From contig NZ_CP045420.1 in assembly GCF_009363795.1 (NCBI RefSeq), positions 2,647,001-2,711,000 of the forward strand: a DNA stretch of 64,000 bases, written 5' to 3'. Below the pieces are notes generated by a model. The model was not told the origin of the DNA and ran no database searches. It saw nothing but the letters and a program-made list of their open reading frames with translations. The position numbers and the translations under genes were made by a program. This stretch comes from Palleronia sp. THAF1 (lineage in GTDB: Bacteria; Pseudomonadota; Alphaproteobacteria; Rhodobacterales; Rhodobacteraceae). Below, one piece after another: positions 43,468-51,527 of the stretch. Positions within the stretch are counted from its first letter, which is position 1; the number at the start of each line of letters is the position of its first letter.

Positions 43468-44176
43468 GATCACGCTCGTCGGTATCGGCACCGGTCACCC
43501 GGACCACGTTACCCTGCAGGGACAAAAGGCGATCCGGGACGCGCAGCTGATCCTTCTGCCGCGCAAGGCGGGAAAGGACGATCTGGCCCACCTGCGCCGC
43601 GCCATCATCGAGGCGGCCGGATCGAACGCCCGCATCGTGCCCTTCGACTACCCAGAGCGTGACGACAGCCTGCCCTATCAGGTGCGCGTGGCCCAGTGGC
43701 ACGACGAAATCGCAGCCCGCTGGGCTGACGCGATTGGCGATGCCAAGGCCGCCACGCTACTGGTGTGGGGCGATCCGGGCCTTTACGATTCGACCCTGCG
43801 CATTGCCGACCGCCTGCCCGGCGCGCGCACTCGCGTGATCCCCGGCATCTCTGCGCTGCAGGCCCTGACAGCCGCTCACGCGATCCCGTTCAACACCGTG
43901 AACGGCCCCGTCACCATCACCACGGGCCGCCGCCTGCGCGACTCCGGCTGGCCAGAGGGGGCCGAAACCGTGGCCGTGATGCTGGACGGCGACTGCAGCT
44001 TTGCGACCTTGTCCGAGAATCTGACGATCTGGTGGGGGGCTTATCTGGGAATGACGGAGCAAGTGCTGGACCACGGCCCGCTGCCGGAGGCGGGCCCCCG
44101 CATCACCGCCACACGCGCCGCGGAACGCGAACGGCATGGGTGGATCATGGACACATACTTGCTGCGGAAGGGGTGA
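43460..44176 (+). CDS. cobF: Precorrin-6A synthase (deacetylating)
   Basis: A 238-residue methyltransferase of the aerobic pathway; methylates C1 with loss of acetate from precorrin-5. Landmarks: EITLVGIGTGHPDHVTLQGQ, LILLPRKAGKDDLAHLRRA, LLVWGDPGLYDSTLRIADRL and VIPGISALQALTAAHAIPFN. CobF exists only in oxygen-dependent cobalamin synthesis, which supports an aerobic lifestyle. Confidence 0.95.
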   Translation: MVEITLVGIGTGHPDHVTLQGQKAIRDAQLILLPRKAGKDDLAHLRRAIIEAAGSNARIVPFDYPERDDSLPYQVRVAQWHDEIAARWADAIGDAKAATLLVWGDPGLYDSTLRIADRLPGARTRVIPGISALQALTAAHAIPFNTVNGPVTITTGRRLRDSGWPEGAETVAVMLDGDCSFATLSENLTIWWGAYLGMTEQVLDHGPLPEAGPRITATRAAERERHGWIMDTYLLRKG

Positions 44177-44184
44177 GCCGTGGC

Positions 44185-44496
44185 ATGAAACCCATCCTGC
44201 ATCTTTGCGCCACCTGCCGCCCAGACACGGAGACCAGTGCCCTGCGCGCGGCACTTGGGGACACGGCAGACCTGCGCCTGCACGACTGCCTGAACGTCTG
44301 TAATCGCCCCACAGCCCTGTCGATCCAAGGCAACGGGACGGCCTATCTGTTCGCAGATGTCGATCCCGAGACGGACGCCGACGACATCGCCGCCACCGTC
44401 CGCACCTATGCCAATGCCCCAAGCGGAAACATCAATGACGCCCGCCCCTGCGGACGCCTACGCCATTGCCTGATCGGCAAGATCCCGGCAGCCTGA
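44185..44496 (+). CDS. DUF1636 predicted metal-binding protein
   Basis: A 103-residue protein with paired cysteines, LHLCATCRPD near the start and HDCLNVCNRPTALSIQG in the middle, the DUF1636 pattern and thioredoxin-like ferredoxin layout. DUF1636 genes often sit in cobalamin clusters; a role in metal handling is an inference. ATG at 44185, eight bases after cobF ends. Followed by a convergent gene. Confidence 0.82.
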   Translation: MKPILHLCATCRPDTETSALRAALGDTADLRLHDCLNVCNRPTALSIQGNGTAYLFADVDPETDADDIAATVRTYANAPSGNINDARPCGRLRHCLIGKIPAA

Positions 44497-44505
44497 CGGC
44501 CCTCT

Positions 44506-44526
44506 TCATCTTGTCGAAAATACTCA
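44506..44526 (-). repeat. Dispersed intergenic motif, copy 4
   Basis: Minus strand GAGTATTTTCGACAAGATGA followed by AGAGG. It directly follows, in the same orientation, the hairpin after the His-rich protein gene. Related to the copies at 34921, 35991, 40701 and 59671. Confidence 0.55.
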
Positions 44527-44529
44527 CGA

Positions 44530-44554
44530 CGCCACGCCCGCCGAAGGCGTGGCG
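44530..44554. terminator. Hairpin between convergent genes
   Basis: A 9-bp perfect stem CGCCACGCC / GGCGTGGCG with a seven-base loop starts one base past the minus-strand gene stop. On the minus strand it leads into TCGTGAGTATTTT. Likely 3' end structure for the cbt operon; also faces the end of the DUF1636 gene. Confidence 0.65.
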
Positions 44555-44555
44555 G

Positions 44556-45014
44556 TCAATCGAGCGTCAGGTCGACGGCAACCGCTTCACCATCCACCGC
44601 CAAGGGCCGATGGTCGTTCGAGGTCAGCGTCACCTGAACATAACCTCCGGTCGGCACATGCACCCAAGGCCCATAGAACCGGCCTAGTTTCACGCCGTCC
44701 ACGTAGACATGCGCGTGGCCTTGTCCTGCCACGTGATCGCCACTTGCCGACTCAGGCGCGAAGGTGAAGTTGGTCGGCTCAAGATACAGGTTCCAGCCTG
44801 CCATCGGATCGGGCGTGGCCTCGACCGTCAACGAGGGCGCATCCGAACCGGACACATCCAGCGGCATGTCATGGGCGTGGTCCATGCCCGCGCCGTGGTG
44901 CGCCGGGTCGGAGTGGTCGTGGCCAGCCATCTCCCACCCTTGCGACACAGCCAGAAACACGCCGAGGCCGACCCCGATCACCAAACCGATGACTCCAAGC
45001 GCCAGCGCCCGCAT
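44556..45014 (-). CDS. His-rich exported protein linked to CbtAB
   Basis: A 152-residue protein. After an N-terminal hydrophobic segment (MRALALGVIGLVIGVGLGVF) comes a His/Met-rich stretch AGHDHSDPAHHGAGMDHAHD, then a beta-rich domain with GQGHAHVYVDGVKLGRFYGP. I see no named family. The histidine cluster suits cobalt, nickel or copper binding. The start overlaps the cbtA stop (TGATG), so it is the third gene of the riboswitch-controlled cobalt operon; a periplasmic metal chaperone role is inferred. Confidence 0.75.
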   Translation of the reverse strand: MRALALGVIGLVIGVGLGVFLAVSQGWEMAGHDHSDPAHHGAGMDHAHDMPLDVSGSDAPSLTVEATPDPMAGWNLYLEPTNFTFAPESASGDHVAGQGHAHVYVDGVKLGRFYGPWVHVPTGGYVQVTLTSNDHRPLAVDGEAVAVDLTLD

Positions 45015-45688
45015 CACGCGTCTCCCCGCGCCCAAAGCGCGCCGCAGAGCGAACCAAGCGCCGCCCAGACCGCCAACCCGACGCCCAGCGCACGGGCTGA
45101 GAACAAGGCGCCCAATTCGGGCGGTGCGGGACCGGTGAAGCCATCGGGCTGGGGCGCGCCGATTGCATGAGGTGCGGCCAGCAGGACGATACCTCCGACC
45201 CACCAGACCCAGCCGCGTCCAAGGCCCAGTAGCAGGCAGCCGATGCCCGATGACACCACGCAACCCAGCCACCACGCCTGACGCGCCGCCAGATCGGCCG
45301 CGGCGACCCCCGGCAGTTCCGGCGGCAGGCCGATGGCCGGGGCCAGTTGCACCGTTACGAAACCCGCAATGCCCCAGATGATTCCGGTGCGTCCGTCAAT
45401 ATCGGCCCAGCCACGATCGGCGGCGACGGCCATGAATGCGGTCAGGATCAGCGCGTAACCGATGTAGACGACAGCCGAGAACAGCACGCTCAGAATATCG
45501 CGCATGGGGTCGAAGTTATAGGCGACGGGGGCCGAAGATCCGTCCTCCCCGAAGTGCGTCAGAGCGCCGCCTTCATAAAGCTCGGCAGCCAGAAGGACGG
45601 GCTGCACGAATGCGAATTGCAGCACGGCAGCCAAAAGCCCCGCGGCAAAACCGGCGATCAACGCGCCGGTCAGCAGTCTGTAGGTCAT
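45014..45688 (-). CDS. cbtA: Predicted cobalt transporter subunit CbtA
   Basis: A 224-residue membrane protein with five or more segments. N-terminal LLTGALIAGFAAGLLAAVLQ and the acidic/His elements (GRTGIIWGIAGFVTVQLAPA, GLPPELPG) match CbtA. Believed to import cobalt, with CbtB, when cobalamin is scarce. Located three bases after cbtB and downstream of a cobalamin riboswitch. Confidence 0.9.
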   Translation of the reverse strand: MTYRLLTGALIAGFAAGLLAAVLQFAFVQPVLLAAELYEGGALTHFGEDGSSAPVAYNFDPMRDILSVLFSAVVYIGYALILTAFMAVAADRGWADIDGRTGIIWGIAGFVTVQLAPAIGLPPELPGVAAADLAARQAWWLGCVVSSGIGCLLLGLGRGWVWWVGGIVLLAAPHAIGAPQPDGFTGPAPPELGALFSARALGVGLAVWAALGSLCGALWARGDA

Positions 45689-45691
45689 GGA

Positions 45692-45874
45692 TTAGTGGCA
45701 GGGAAAGCCGGTGGCGTGGCGCACGTCATGCGCCGCGTCGTGCAAGGCATCGGCTTGCACGTGGCCTGCAAGAACGATCAGGCCAAGGCCCATCGTCAGC
45801 GCCAGAAGCGCGGGGGCCATAACGCCCGTCTTGGGCAGGGTCTGGATGGCGGCGGTCGCGGTCTGCGTCTTCAT
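45692..45874 (-). CDS. cbtB: Predicted cobalt transporter subunit CbtB
   Basis: A 60-residue protein with one membrane helix (PALLALTMGLGLIVLAGHVQ) and a C-terminal His-rich end (ALHDAAHDVRHATGFPCH) likely to hold the metal, as in CbtB. Strong ribosome site AAGGAAAGGAAG. First gene after the cobalamin riboswitch. Confidence 0.9.
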   Translation of the reverse strand: MKTQTATAAIQTLPKTGVMAPALLALTMGLGLIVLAGHVQADALHDAAHDVRHATGFPCH

Positions 45875-45922
45875 CGGTCTTCCTTTCCTTACCGTCTCCC
45901 CGACGGGTTGGCTGAACTCAAA

Positions 45923-46089
45923 CCCGGCAGGTCTCCTGGCTTGCGGGTCAACACGTTACATCCGCCTTCCCCGGGAATCGGCCCCGAGTGGCTGTCTGGA
46001 TGCACGCTAACCGCTTACAGTCGCGGGGGCGGCTTCGGCGTTTCACCGAATTCCCTATTGGTCCCGTCGCTTGCGACGACGACACCGGG
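45923..46089 (-). ncRNA. Cobalamin riboswitch controlling cbtBA
   Basis: On the minus strand all core elements occur in order: GGTGAAACGCCGAAGC, GCCCCCGCGACTGTAAGCGG, then the B12 box GCCAGGAGACCTGC at 45940-45927. The ends CCCGG (46089-46085) and CCGGG (45927-45923) can form P1. Past the B12 box CGGGTT pairs with AACCCG (45926-45904) in a hairpin that competes with P1 just before the cbtB ribosome site, a plausible switching platform. It should shut cobalt import when cobalamin is abundant. Confidence 0.93.
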
Positions 46090-46134
46090 CCCTTCCTCCG
46101 TAGCGCCGATCCGACCCTGTGGAAAGAGGCGATC

Positions 46135-46572
46135 TTAGCGGGGACGTCGAAAGCTTTTCGCCAAGCGGTCCGCGTAGGCGTCCCGCGCTTCTGGCGACAT
46201 CTGCGTCAGCCGGTCGATCAACGCGGCTTCCGTCCGCGCGACCCGGGCATCTCCGATGCGCCGAGCCTCTGCGAACGCGATTTGCAGCGCCTCTGGGTCG
46301 AAGGGGATGGCGCGCAGCGCCTCTAGCACGCTCTCCAAGCCGCGACCCCGCGGTCCGCGCGGACCTGCGCGCAGATCATCCACCAGCGCCTGCCGATCCG
46401 GCTTGTCCAGCGCGCGCACAAGGGGCGCTGCCGGGCCGCCCATACGCGGACCGCGATCGCGGTCGGGGCCGTCAAAGACCTGCCCCAGCACGACGCCAGC
46501 GACCGCAAGGTTTAGCGCCAGAGAGCCGATCAGCACGAATCGCCACAGACGGGGAAGCGTCGAGAACCTCAT
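46135..46572 (-). CDS. Periplasmic heavy-metal sensor family protein (Metal_resist/CnrX-like)
   Basis: A 145-residue protein anchored by one N-terminal helix (FVLIGSLALNLAVAGVVLG) with a periplasmic helical domain: PAAPLVRALDKPDRQALVDD, then FAEARRIGDARVARTEAALI and MSPEARDAYADRLAKSF. This is the four-helix hairpin pattern of the CnrX/ZraP/CpxP-type family. Overlaps the anti-sigma candidate by four bases. I infer metal or envelope-stress sensing for the neighbouring sigma factor. Confidence 0.8.
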   Translation of the reverse strand: MRFSTLPRLWRFVLIGSLALNLAVAGVVLGQVFDGPDRDRGPRMGGPAAPLVRALDKPDRQALVDDLRAGPRGPRGRGLESVLEALRAIPFDPEALQIAFAEARRIGDARVARTEAALIDRLTQMSPEARDAYADRLAKSFRRPR

Positions 46573-46916
46573 TCCGAAAGCTCCGCATATTGAAAGCCGT
46601 AGCCTCCGGCGACATCGGTAAAGTCCGACCCAAAGGTCGCCCCGGCGATATAGCCGCCCGGATCGCCCAGCCCCACGGCCAGCCCCATGACGCAGGCCGC
46701 CGCAAGGCTGCCCCACGCCGCGATATCGCGACGGCGGCGGGCGCCTGCGGTGGTCCGTGCGTCGCGCATCACGCGAGCCATCAGCAGCTCGGACGGCTTG
46801 GGGTGATCGCGGCGACCGGCCTCTAGCGCAGCATCCGCCAGCACACGTTCCATCAGGTCGCCACTGGCATCGGACTTCAGCCCGCGCAGGCCTGCGATCA
46901 AATCGTCATCATTCAT
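46569..46916 (-). CDS. Small membrane protein, candidate anti-sigma factor
   Basis: About 115 residues: cytosolic N-terminal helices (MNDDDLIAGLRGLKSDASGD), then one membrane helix (IAAWGSLAAACVMGLAVGLG) and a short periplasmic tail. It sits between an ECF sigma gene (overlap) and the sensor gene (overlap), the place of CnrY-like anti-sigma factors. No zinc anti-sigma motif (HxxxCxxC) is present. ATG at 46922 is an alternative start. Assignment is by context and topology. Confidence 0.65.
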   Translation of the reverse strand: MNDDDLIAGLRGLKSDASGDLMERVLADAALEAGRRDHPKPSELLMARVMRDARTTAGARRRRDIAAWGSLAAACVMGLAVGLGDPGGYIAGATFGSDFTDVAGGYGFQYAELSE

Positions 46917-47475
46917 CGACATATCCCAGCGCCTCCTTGCGACCGGCCAATATCTTCCCAAGCGACGCGCGCCCCCGTGCGGTCAGGCTTTCCACCGCCT
47001 CGACGCTGATGCCCATGGTGGCGGCGACATCGGGGTTCGGCAATTCCTCTATGTGGCGCAGGATGACGGCAAGACGCTGGCGTTCGGGCAGGGCGGCCAG
47101 CGCCTCTTCCAGCGCCACCTTCCGCTGCCGGTCCTGCATCCGCACCGCAACGCTGGGGTCGGGCGCGGCAGGTTCGTTCGCTGCATCCAGCGGGTCCGAA
47201 GGCCGCCGCGCACGCAACCGATCCGTGCACAGGTTCGCCGCCACACGGTAAAGCCAGGTCGAGACCTTGGCCCGCCCTGCCTGCCACTCCGGTGCGATCT
47301 TCCATAAGCGCAGCAGAGCCTCTTGCGCCACATCCTCTGCCTCTGCCGCATCGCCCAACATCCGCTGCGCCACGGCCAGCACGCGCGGCACGTGCCGCTG
47401 CGCGAGGGGTGCGGCGGCGGACATGTCGCCGGCGGCATAGGCCGCGAGCAGGGATTCGTCAGAAGGCTCGGTCAT
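46909..47475 (-). CDS. ECF-type RNA polymerase sigma factor
   Basis: A 188-residue sigma-70 family protein with regions 2 and 4: AEAEDVAQEALLRLWKIAPE (region 2.2), KVSTWLYRVAANLCTDRLRA (2.3-2.4), and LEEALAALPERQRLAVILRH followed by ISVEAVESLTARGRASL (4.1-4.2). Directs transcription of a small regulon, probably including its own operon. Downstream overlapping gene is the anti-sigma candidate; upstream, 42 bp away, is the EF-hand protein. Confidence 0.9.
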   Translation of the reverse strand: MTEPSDESLLAAYAAGDMSAAAPLAQRHVPRVLAVAQRMLGDAAEAEDVAQEALLRLWKIAPEWQAGRAKVSTWLYRVAANLCTDRLRARRPSDPLDAANEPAAPDPSVAVRMQDRQRKVALEEALAALPERQRLAVILRHIEELPNPDVAATMGISVEAVESLTARGRASLGKILAGRKEALGYVDE

Positions 47476-47517
47476 GCGGTCAAGATGGGGGCGGACACGC
47501 GCCCGCCCCCTGCTTCC

Positions 47518-48015
47518 TTAGCCACGGTCGCGATCATGGCCGTGGCCGCGTTTGCCATCGTGACCACGCTTGCCGTGCTCGGGCAGATCGGCGATCTCTT
47601 CGGCGTCGAGCACGCCATCATCATTGGCATCGGCCCGCTCGAACATCCGCTCGATCCGGTCGCCCCGGTTGCCGCGCGGCTGGGGCAGGTTGTCGATGGC
47701 GATCTGGCCATCGCCGTCCTCGTCGAAGCGGTCGAACATCTGGCCCGCGCGGTCAGTCGCGCGCTGGGTGGCGCGCTCGGTTGCGGCGGCGATCACCTCG
47801 TCGCGGGTAAGCGTGCCATCGCCATTCGAATCAGCCATGGCCATCGGGTTGGCGGGCGCAGCCTGTGCTTCTTCCAGCGAGACCTGACCGTCGCCATTCG
47901 TATCAAGCCGCAGGATCGGGTGCGGACGCTCTGCCTGCGGCGTGGTGTCCTGCGCGATGGCGGTGGTGGTCAATGTGGTGCCTGCCAGCAGGGCAAGAAG
48001 GGTGGTGCGGATCAT
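47518..48015 (-). CDS. Exported EF-hand calcium-binding protein
   Basis: A 165-residue protein with signal MIRTTLLALLAGTTLTTTAIA and four EF-hand loops: DTNGDGQVSLEE, DSNGDGTLTRDE, DEDGDGQIAIDN and DANDDGVLDAEE. The C-terminus is His/Lys/Asp-rich (GKRGHDGKRGHGHDRDRG) and could bind transition metals. ATG at 48015. Same strand as and just before the sigma operon; divergent from bchG. Confidence 0.88.
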   Translation of the reverse strand: MIRTTLLALLAGTTLTTTAIAQDTTPQAERPHPILRLDTNGDGQVSLEEAQAAPANPMAMADSNGDGTLTRDEVIAAATERATQRATDRAGQMFDRFDEDGDGQIAIDNLPQPRGNRGDRIERMFERADANDDGVLDAEEIADLPEHGKRGHDGKRGHGHDRDRG

Positions 48016-48147
48016 CGGGTTTCTCCTGAGTTTCTTTGGCCGTCTGCCTCGACGACGCCCCTGATACGCGGCCCGCGCCACCTTCCGTCGCCCACCGCGA
48101 CAAATCAAGGATCACGCATGCGCGAGCGCACGTCTTACTTGCGAGAG

Positions 48148-48196
48148 TGTCAACTTTAGTGTTCACTCTGTGTATGAGTGTCAACTTATCCTTACA
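48148..48196. promoter_or_regulatory. Tandem PpsR/CrtJ-type sites at the bchG start
   Basis: A perfect TGT-N12-ACA site lies at 48179-48196 (TGTCAACTTATCCTTACA), covering codons 2-8 of bchG. A second, one base off consensus (TGT-N12-TCA), is at 48148-48165, 31 bp (about three helix turns) upstream. TGT-N12-ACA is the established operator of the PpsR/CrtJ repressor of photosynthesis genes. Confidence 0.75.
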
Positions 48197-49076
48197 CCCC
48201 GAGCGGCGCACACCCGAACCGGCCGCCCTGCTGACCCTGATCAAGCCGATCACGTGGTTCCCGCCGATGTGGGCCTATCTTTGCGGCGTCGTCTCTGCCG
48301 GCGTCTGGCCCTCAGAGTGGGCGCTGGTGGTCTTGGGCGTCGTGCTGGCCGGTCCCATCGTCTGCGGGATGAGCCAGGCGGCGAATGACTGGTGCGACCG
48401 CCGTGTGGACGCCATCAACGAACCGGATCGGCCCATTCCTTCGGGCCGCGTGCCGGGCCGTTGGGGGCTGTGGGTGGCGCTGGCCATGTCCGTACTGTCG
48501 CTGGCCGTCGGCTGGATGCTGGGGCCGTGGGGCTTTGGTGCGACGCTCGTCGCCGTCGCCGCCGCCTGGGCCTATTCCGCAGAGCCCCTGCGCCTCAAGC
48601 GTGACGGCTGGTGGGGGCCGCTGTTGGTGGGCTTTGCCTACGAGGGGCTTCCGTGGTTCACCGGCGCCGCCGTCGTCAGCGCCGCAGCACCGTCGTTCTT
48701 CGTGGTGCTGGTGGCGTTCCTCTATGCCGTCGGCGCACAGGGCATCATGGTCCTGAACGACTTCAAGGCGGTCGAGGGCGACCGGGCCATGGGCATCCGC
48801 TCGCTGCCCGTCACCAAGGGCCCCGCCATCGCCGCACGGCTGGCCTGCTGCGTGATGATCCTGCCGCAAATGTTGGTCGCGACGATGCTGCTGATTTGGG
48901 GCCAGCCGATCTACGCGCTCGCCATTACTGGCCTGATCGTCGTCCAAGGCGCCATGATGCGCCGCTTCCTTCAAGCCCCGGCCCAGCGTGCGCTGTGGTA
49001 TTCGGGCTTCGGCGTGCCGCTTTATGTGGCGGGCATGATGGTCGCCGCCTTCGCGATCCGGGGGCTGGTGCTGTGA
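48174..49076 (+). CDS. bchG: Bacteriochlorophyll synthase (prenyltransferase)
   Basis: A 300-residue UbiA-family membrane prenyltransferase that esterifies bacteriochlorophyllide a with geranylgeranyl diphosphate. The aspartate-rich motif is NDWCDRRVDAINEPDRPIPS and the second is LNDFKAVEGDRAMGIRSLPV, both specific for chlorophyll synthases. ATG at 48174; the N-terminal codons overlap a PpsR-type site. Stop overlaps the next gene (GTGA). Confidence 0.95.
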   Translation: MSVNLSLHPERRTPEPAALLTLIKPITWFPPMWAYLCGVVSAGVWPSEWALVVLGVVLAGPIVCGMSQAANDWCDRRVDAINEPDRPIPSGRVPGRWGLWVALAMSVLSLAVGWMLGPWGFGATLVAVAAAWAYSAEPLRLKRDGWWGPLLVGFAYEGLPWFTGAAVVSAAAPSFFVVLVAFLYAVGAQGIMVLNDFKAVEGDRAMGIRSLPVTKGPAIAARLACCVMILPQMLVATMLLIWGQPIYALAITGLIVVQGAMMRRFLQAPAQRALWYSGFGVPLYVAGMMVAAFAIRGLVL

Positions 49077-50356
49077 CCCTGTCTTGGCTGTCCATCGTGC
49101 GGCTGGGGCTGGTCCAGATGTGCCTTGGGGCCATCGTCGTGCTGACGACCAGCACGCTGAACCGTCTGATGGTCGTCGAACTGGCCCTGCCCGCCGTCCT
49201 GCCGGGCGCGCTGGTGGCGTTGCACTACGGCGTGCAGATCACACGTCCCAACTGGGGCTTTCTGTCCGATACAGGCGGCCACCGCACCCGCTGGATCATC
49301 GGCGGCATGGCGGTTCTAGGCGCAGGCGCGCTGATCGCTGCCGCAGCCATTCCGCTATTGGACACGAACTTCGCCGCTGGCCTTGGCATCTCGATACTCG
49401 CCTATGCGCTGATCGGTCTGGGCGTCGGCGCCTCCGGCACGTCGCTTCTGGCGCTTCTGGCCACCGCTACTGCGCCGCACCGCCGGGCCGCTGCCGCCAC
49501 GATCACATGGCTGATGATGATATTCGGCATCGCCGTGACGGCCGGCGTCGTCGGCGGGTTGCTCGATCCCTACTCTCCCGCACGCCTGCTGGTCATCGTC
49601 GCCGCCGTCTGCGCCATCGCGCTGGTCCTGACCATCGTGGCCACCTTCCGTATCGAGCGCGGGTTGATCGCCCGGCCAGAGCCTGACCCCATGCCGTTCC
49701 GCGAAGGGCTGGCAGAAGTCTGGGCAGAACCCAAGGCGCGCGCCTTCACCCTGTTCGTCTTCCTGTCGATGACCGCCTACTTCATGCAAGAGTTGATCCT
49801 GGAACCCTACGCCGGTCTGGTCTTCGCCTTCACGCCGGGCCAATCGACCTCGCTGTCCGGCGCACAGAACGGCGGGGTCTTCGTCGGTATGCTGATCGTC
49901 GGCATCATGGCCACCGGCTTCCGCTTCGGCGCCCTGCGCGATTGGGTCGTTGCGGGCTGCGTCGGCTCTGCGGCGGCGCTTTGTGCCATTGGCCTGCTGG
50001 GCCAGACGGGCGCGAACCTGCTGGTCCCGGCCACCGTCGCACTGGGTGTCTTCAACGGCATGTTCGCCGTTGCCGCCATCGGGTCGATGATGGCTTTGGC
50101 GGGTGAAGGACGTGGTGCGCGCGAAGGCACGCGCATGGGTCTGTGGGGTGCGGCGCAGGCCATCGCCGCAGGGTTCGGCGGGCTGACAGGCGCCGCGGCG
50201 GTGGATATCGCGCGCACGCTGACGACCGACGCCACGGCCTTCGGGCTCGTTTTCGCGGCAGAGGCCGTTCTTTTCGTCGCAGCAGCCGTCATGGCCGCGC
50301 GGATCATGGAGGGGCGTACTGCCGCCCCGCAATTCAGGGGTGAAGCACATGTATGA
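49073..50356 (+). CDS. PucC/LhaA-family transporter-like protein linked to bchG (Orf428 type)
   Basis: A 427-residue, 12-helix protein of the BCD (bacteriochlorophyll delivery) family. It starts with GTG at 49073 inside the bchG stop. Landmarks: LNRLMVVELALPAVLPGALV, QITRPNWGFLSDTGGHRTRW and LQELILEPYAG-like MQELILEPYAGLVFAF. Members assist assembly of light-harvesting complexes, perhaps by delivering bacteriochlorophyll. Between bchG and bchP is its usual place in this family. Confidence 0.92.
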   Translation: MTLSWLSIVRLGLVQMCLGAIVVLTTSTLNRLMVVELALPAVLPGALVALHYGVQITRPNWGFLSDTGGHRTRWIIGGMAVLGAGALIAAAAIPLLDTNFAAGLGISILAYALIGLGVGASGTSLLALLATATAPHRRAAAATITWLMMIFGIAVTAGVVGGLLDPYSPARLLVIVAAVCAIALVLTIVATFRIERGLIARPEPDPMPFREGLAEVWAEPKARAFTLFVFLSMTAYFMQELILEPYAGLVFAFTPGQSTSLSGAQNGGVFVGMLIVGIMATGFRFGALRDWVVAGCVGSAAALCAIGLLGQTGANLLVPATVALGVFNGMFAVAAIGSMMALAGEGRGAREGTRMGLWGAAQAIAAGFGGLTGAAAVDIARTLTTDATAFGLVFAAEAVLFVAAAVMAARIMEGRTAAPQFRGEAHV

Positions 50357-51527
50357 TGTCGTCGTGATCGGGGGCGGACCTTCGGGTGCCATCGCCGCAG
50401 AAGATCTGGCCCGCGCCGGTCGCAAAGTTGCCCTGCTGGACAAGGCCGGCCGCATCAAACCCTGCGGCGGCGCCATCCCGCCCCGCCTGATCGCGGATTT
50501 CGAAATCCCCGACAGCCAGCTTGTCGCCAAGGTGAACACCGCGCGGATGATCTCTCCAACGGGGCGCGCGGTGGATATTCCCATCGAGAACGGTTTCGTC
50601 GGCATGGTCGATCGCGGACCGTTCGACGAATATCTGCGCCAGCGCGCCGTCGATGCCGGGGCCACCCGCATCACGGGCCAGTACCTTCGGATCGAGCGTG
50701 GCGACACGACGGCGGTGGCTTACCGCTGCAAGGACACGGGCGAGGAAAAGTACCTGCCCACGCGCCTGATCGTCGGTGCAGACGGCGCGCGCAGCCGCGT
50801 CGCCAAGTCAGAGGTGCCGGGCGGCAAGGAAATCCCCTACGTTATCGCCTACCACGAAATCATCGCCGCACCCACTCAGGCCACCGAAGCCTACGACCCA
50901 ACCCGTTGCGACGTGATCTACGATGGCAAGGTCAGCCCTGACTTCTACGGCTGGGTCTTCCCGCACGGCCACTCGGCAAGCGTTGGCATGGGCACGGGCA
51001 TCGACGGCATCGACCTGAAGGAAGCCACCAAAGCCCTGCGCGCCGCCTCTGGCCTGTCGGACTGCGAGACGTTTCGCCGCGAAGGTGCGCCAATCCCCCT
51101 GCGCCCGTTGGATACATGGGACAACGGCAAGGACGTCATCCTCGCGGGCGACGCGGCGGGTGTCGTGGCGCCGTCCTCGGGCGAGGGCATCTACTACGCC
51201 ATGGTCGGCGGCCGGGTTGCCGCCACCGCAGCACAGGCCTGCCTCGCCAGCGGCAAGGCGAAGGACCTGCAACTGGCGCGCAAGCTGTTCATGAAAGAGC
51301 ACAAGACCGTCTTCAAGGTCCTGCGCACCATGCAGGATGCCTATTACAAGTCCGACGAGCGCCGCGAACGCTTCGTCTCGCTCTGTCACGACGTGGACGT
51401 CCAGCGCCTGACGTTCGAGGCCTATATGAACAAGAAGCTGGTCGGCGGTCGGCCCCTTGCGCACCTGAAGATCGGCGTGAAGAACATGGCACACCTGCTG
51501 CGCCTTGTCCCGGAAGCCCACGTATGA
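50349..51527 (+). CDS. bchP: Geranylgeranyl-bacteriochlorophyll reductase
   Basis: A 392-residue flavoprotein that reduces the geranylgeranyl tail to phytyl. FAD site VVVIGGGPSGAIAAEDLARA; KAGRIKPCGGAIPPRLIADF and GDAAGVVAPSSGEGIYYAM are typical of BchP/ChlP. ATG at 50349 overlaps the previous gene by eight bases; a GTG at 50340 is possible. Stop overlaps the idi start. Confidence 0.95.
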   Translation: MYDVVVIGGGPSGAIAAEDLARAGRKVALLDKAGRIKPCGGAIPPRLIADFEIPDSQLVAKVNTARMISPTGRAVDIPIENGFVGMVDRGPFDEYLRQRAVDAGATRITGQYLRIERGDTTAVAYRCKDTGEEKYLPTRLIVGADGARSRVAKSEVPGGKEIPYVIAYHEIIAAPTQATEAYDPTRCDVIYDGKVSPDFYGWVFPHGHSASVGMGTGIDGIDLKEATKALRAASGLSDCETFRREGAPIPLRPLDTWDNGKDVILAGDAAGVVAPSSGEGIYYAMVGGRVAATAAQACLASGKAKDLQLARKLFMKEHKTVFKVLRTMQDAYYKSDERRERFVSLCHDVDVQRLTFEAYMNKKLVGGRPLAHLKIGVKNMAHLLRLVPEAHV

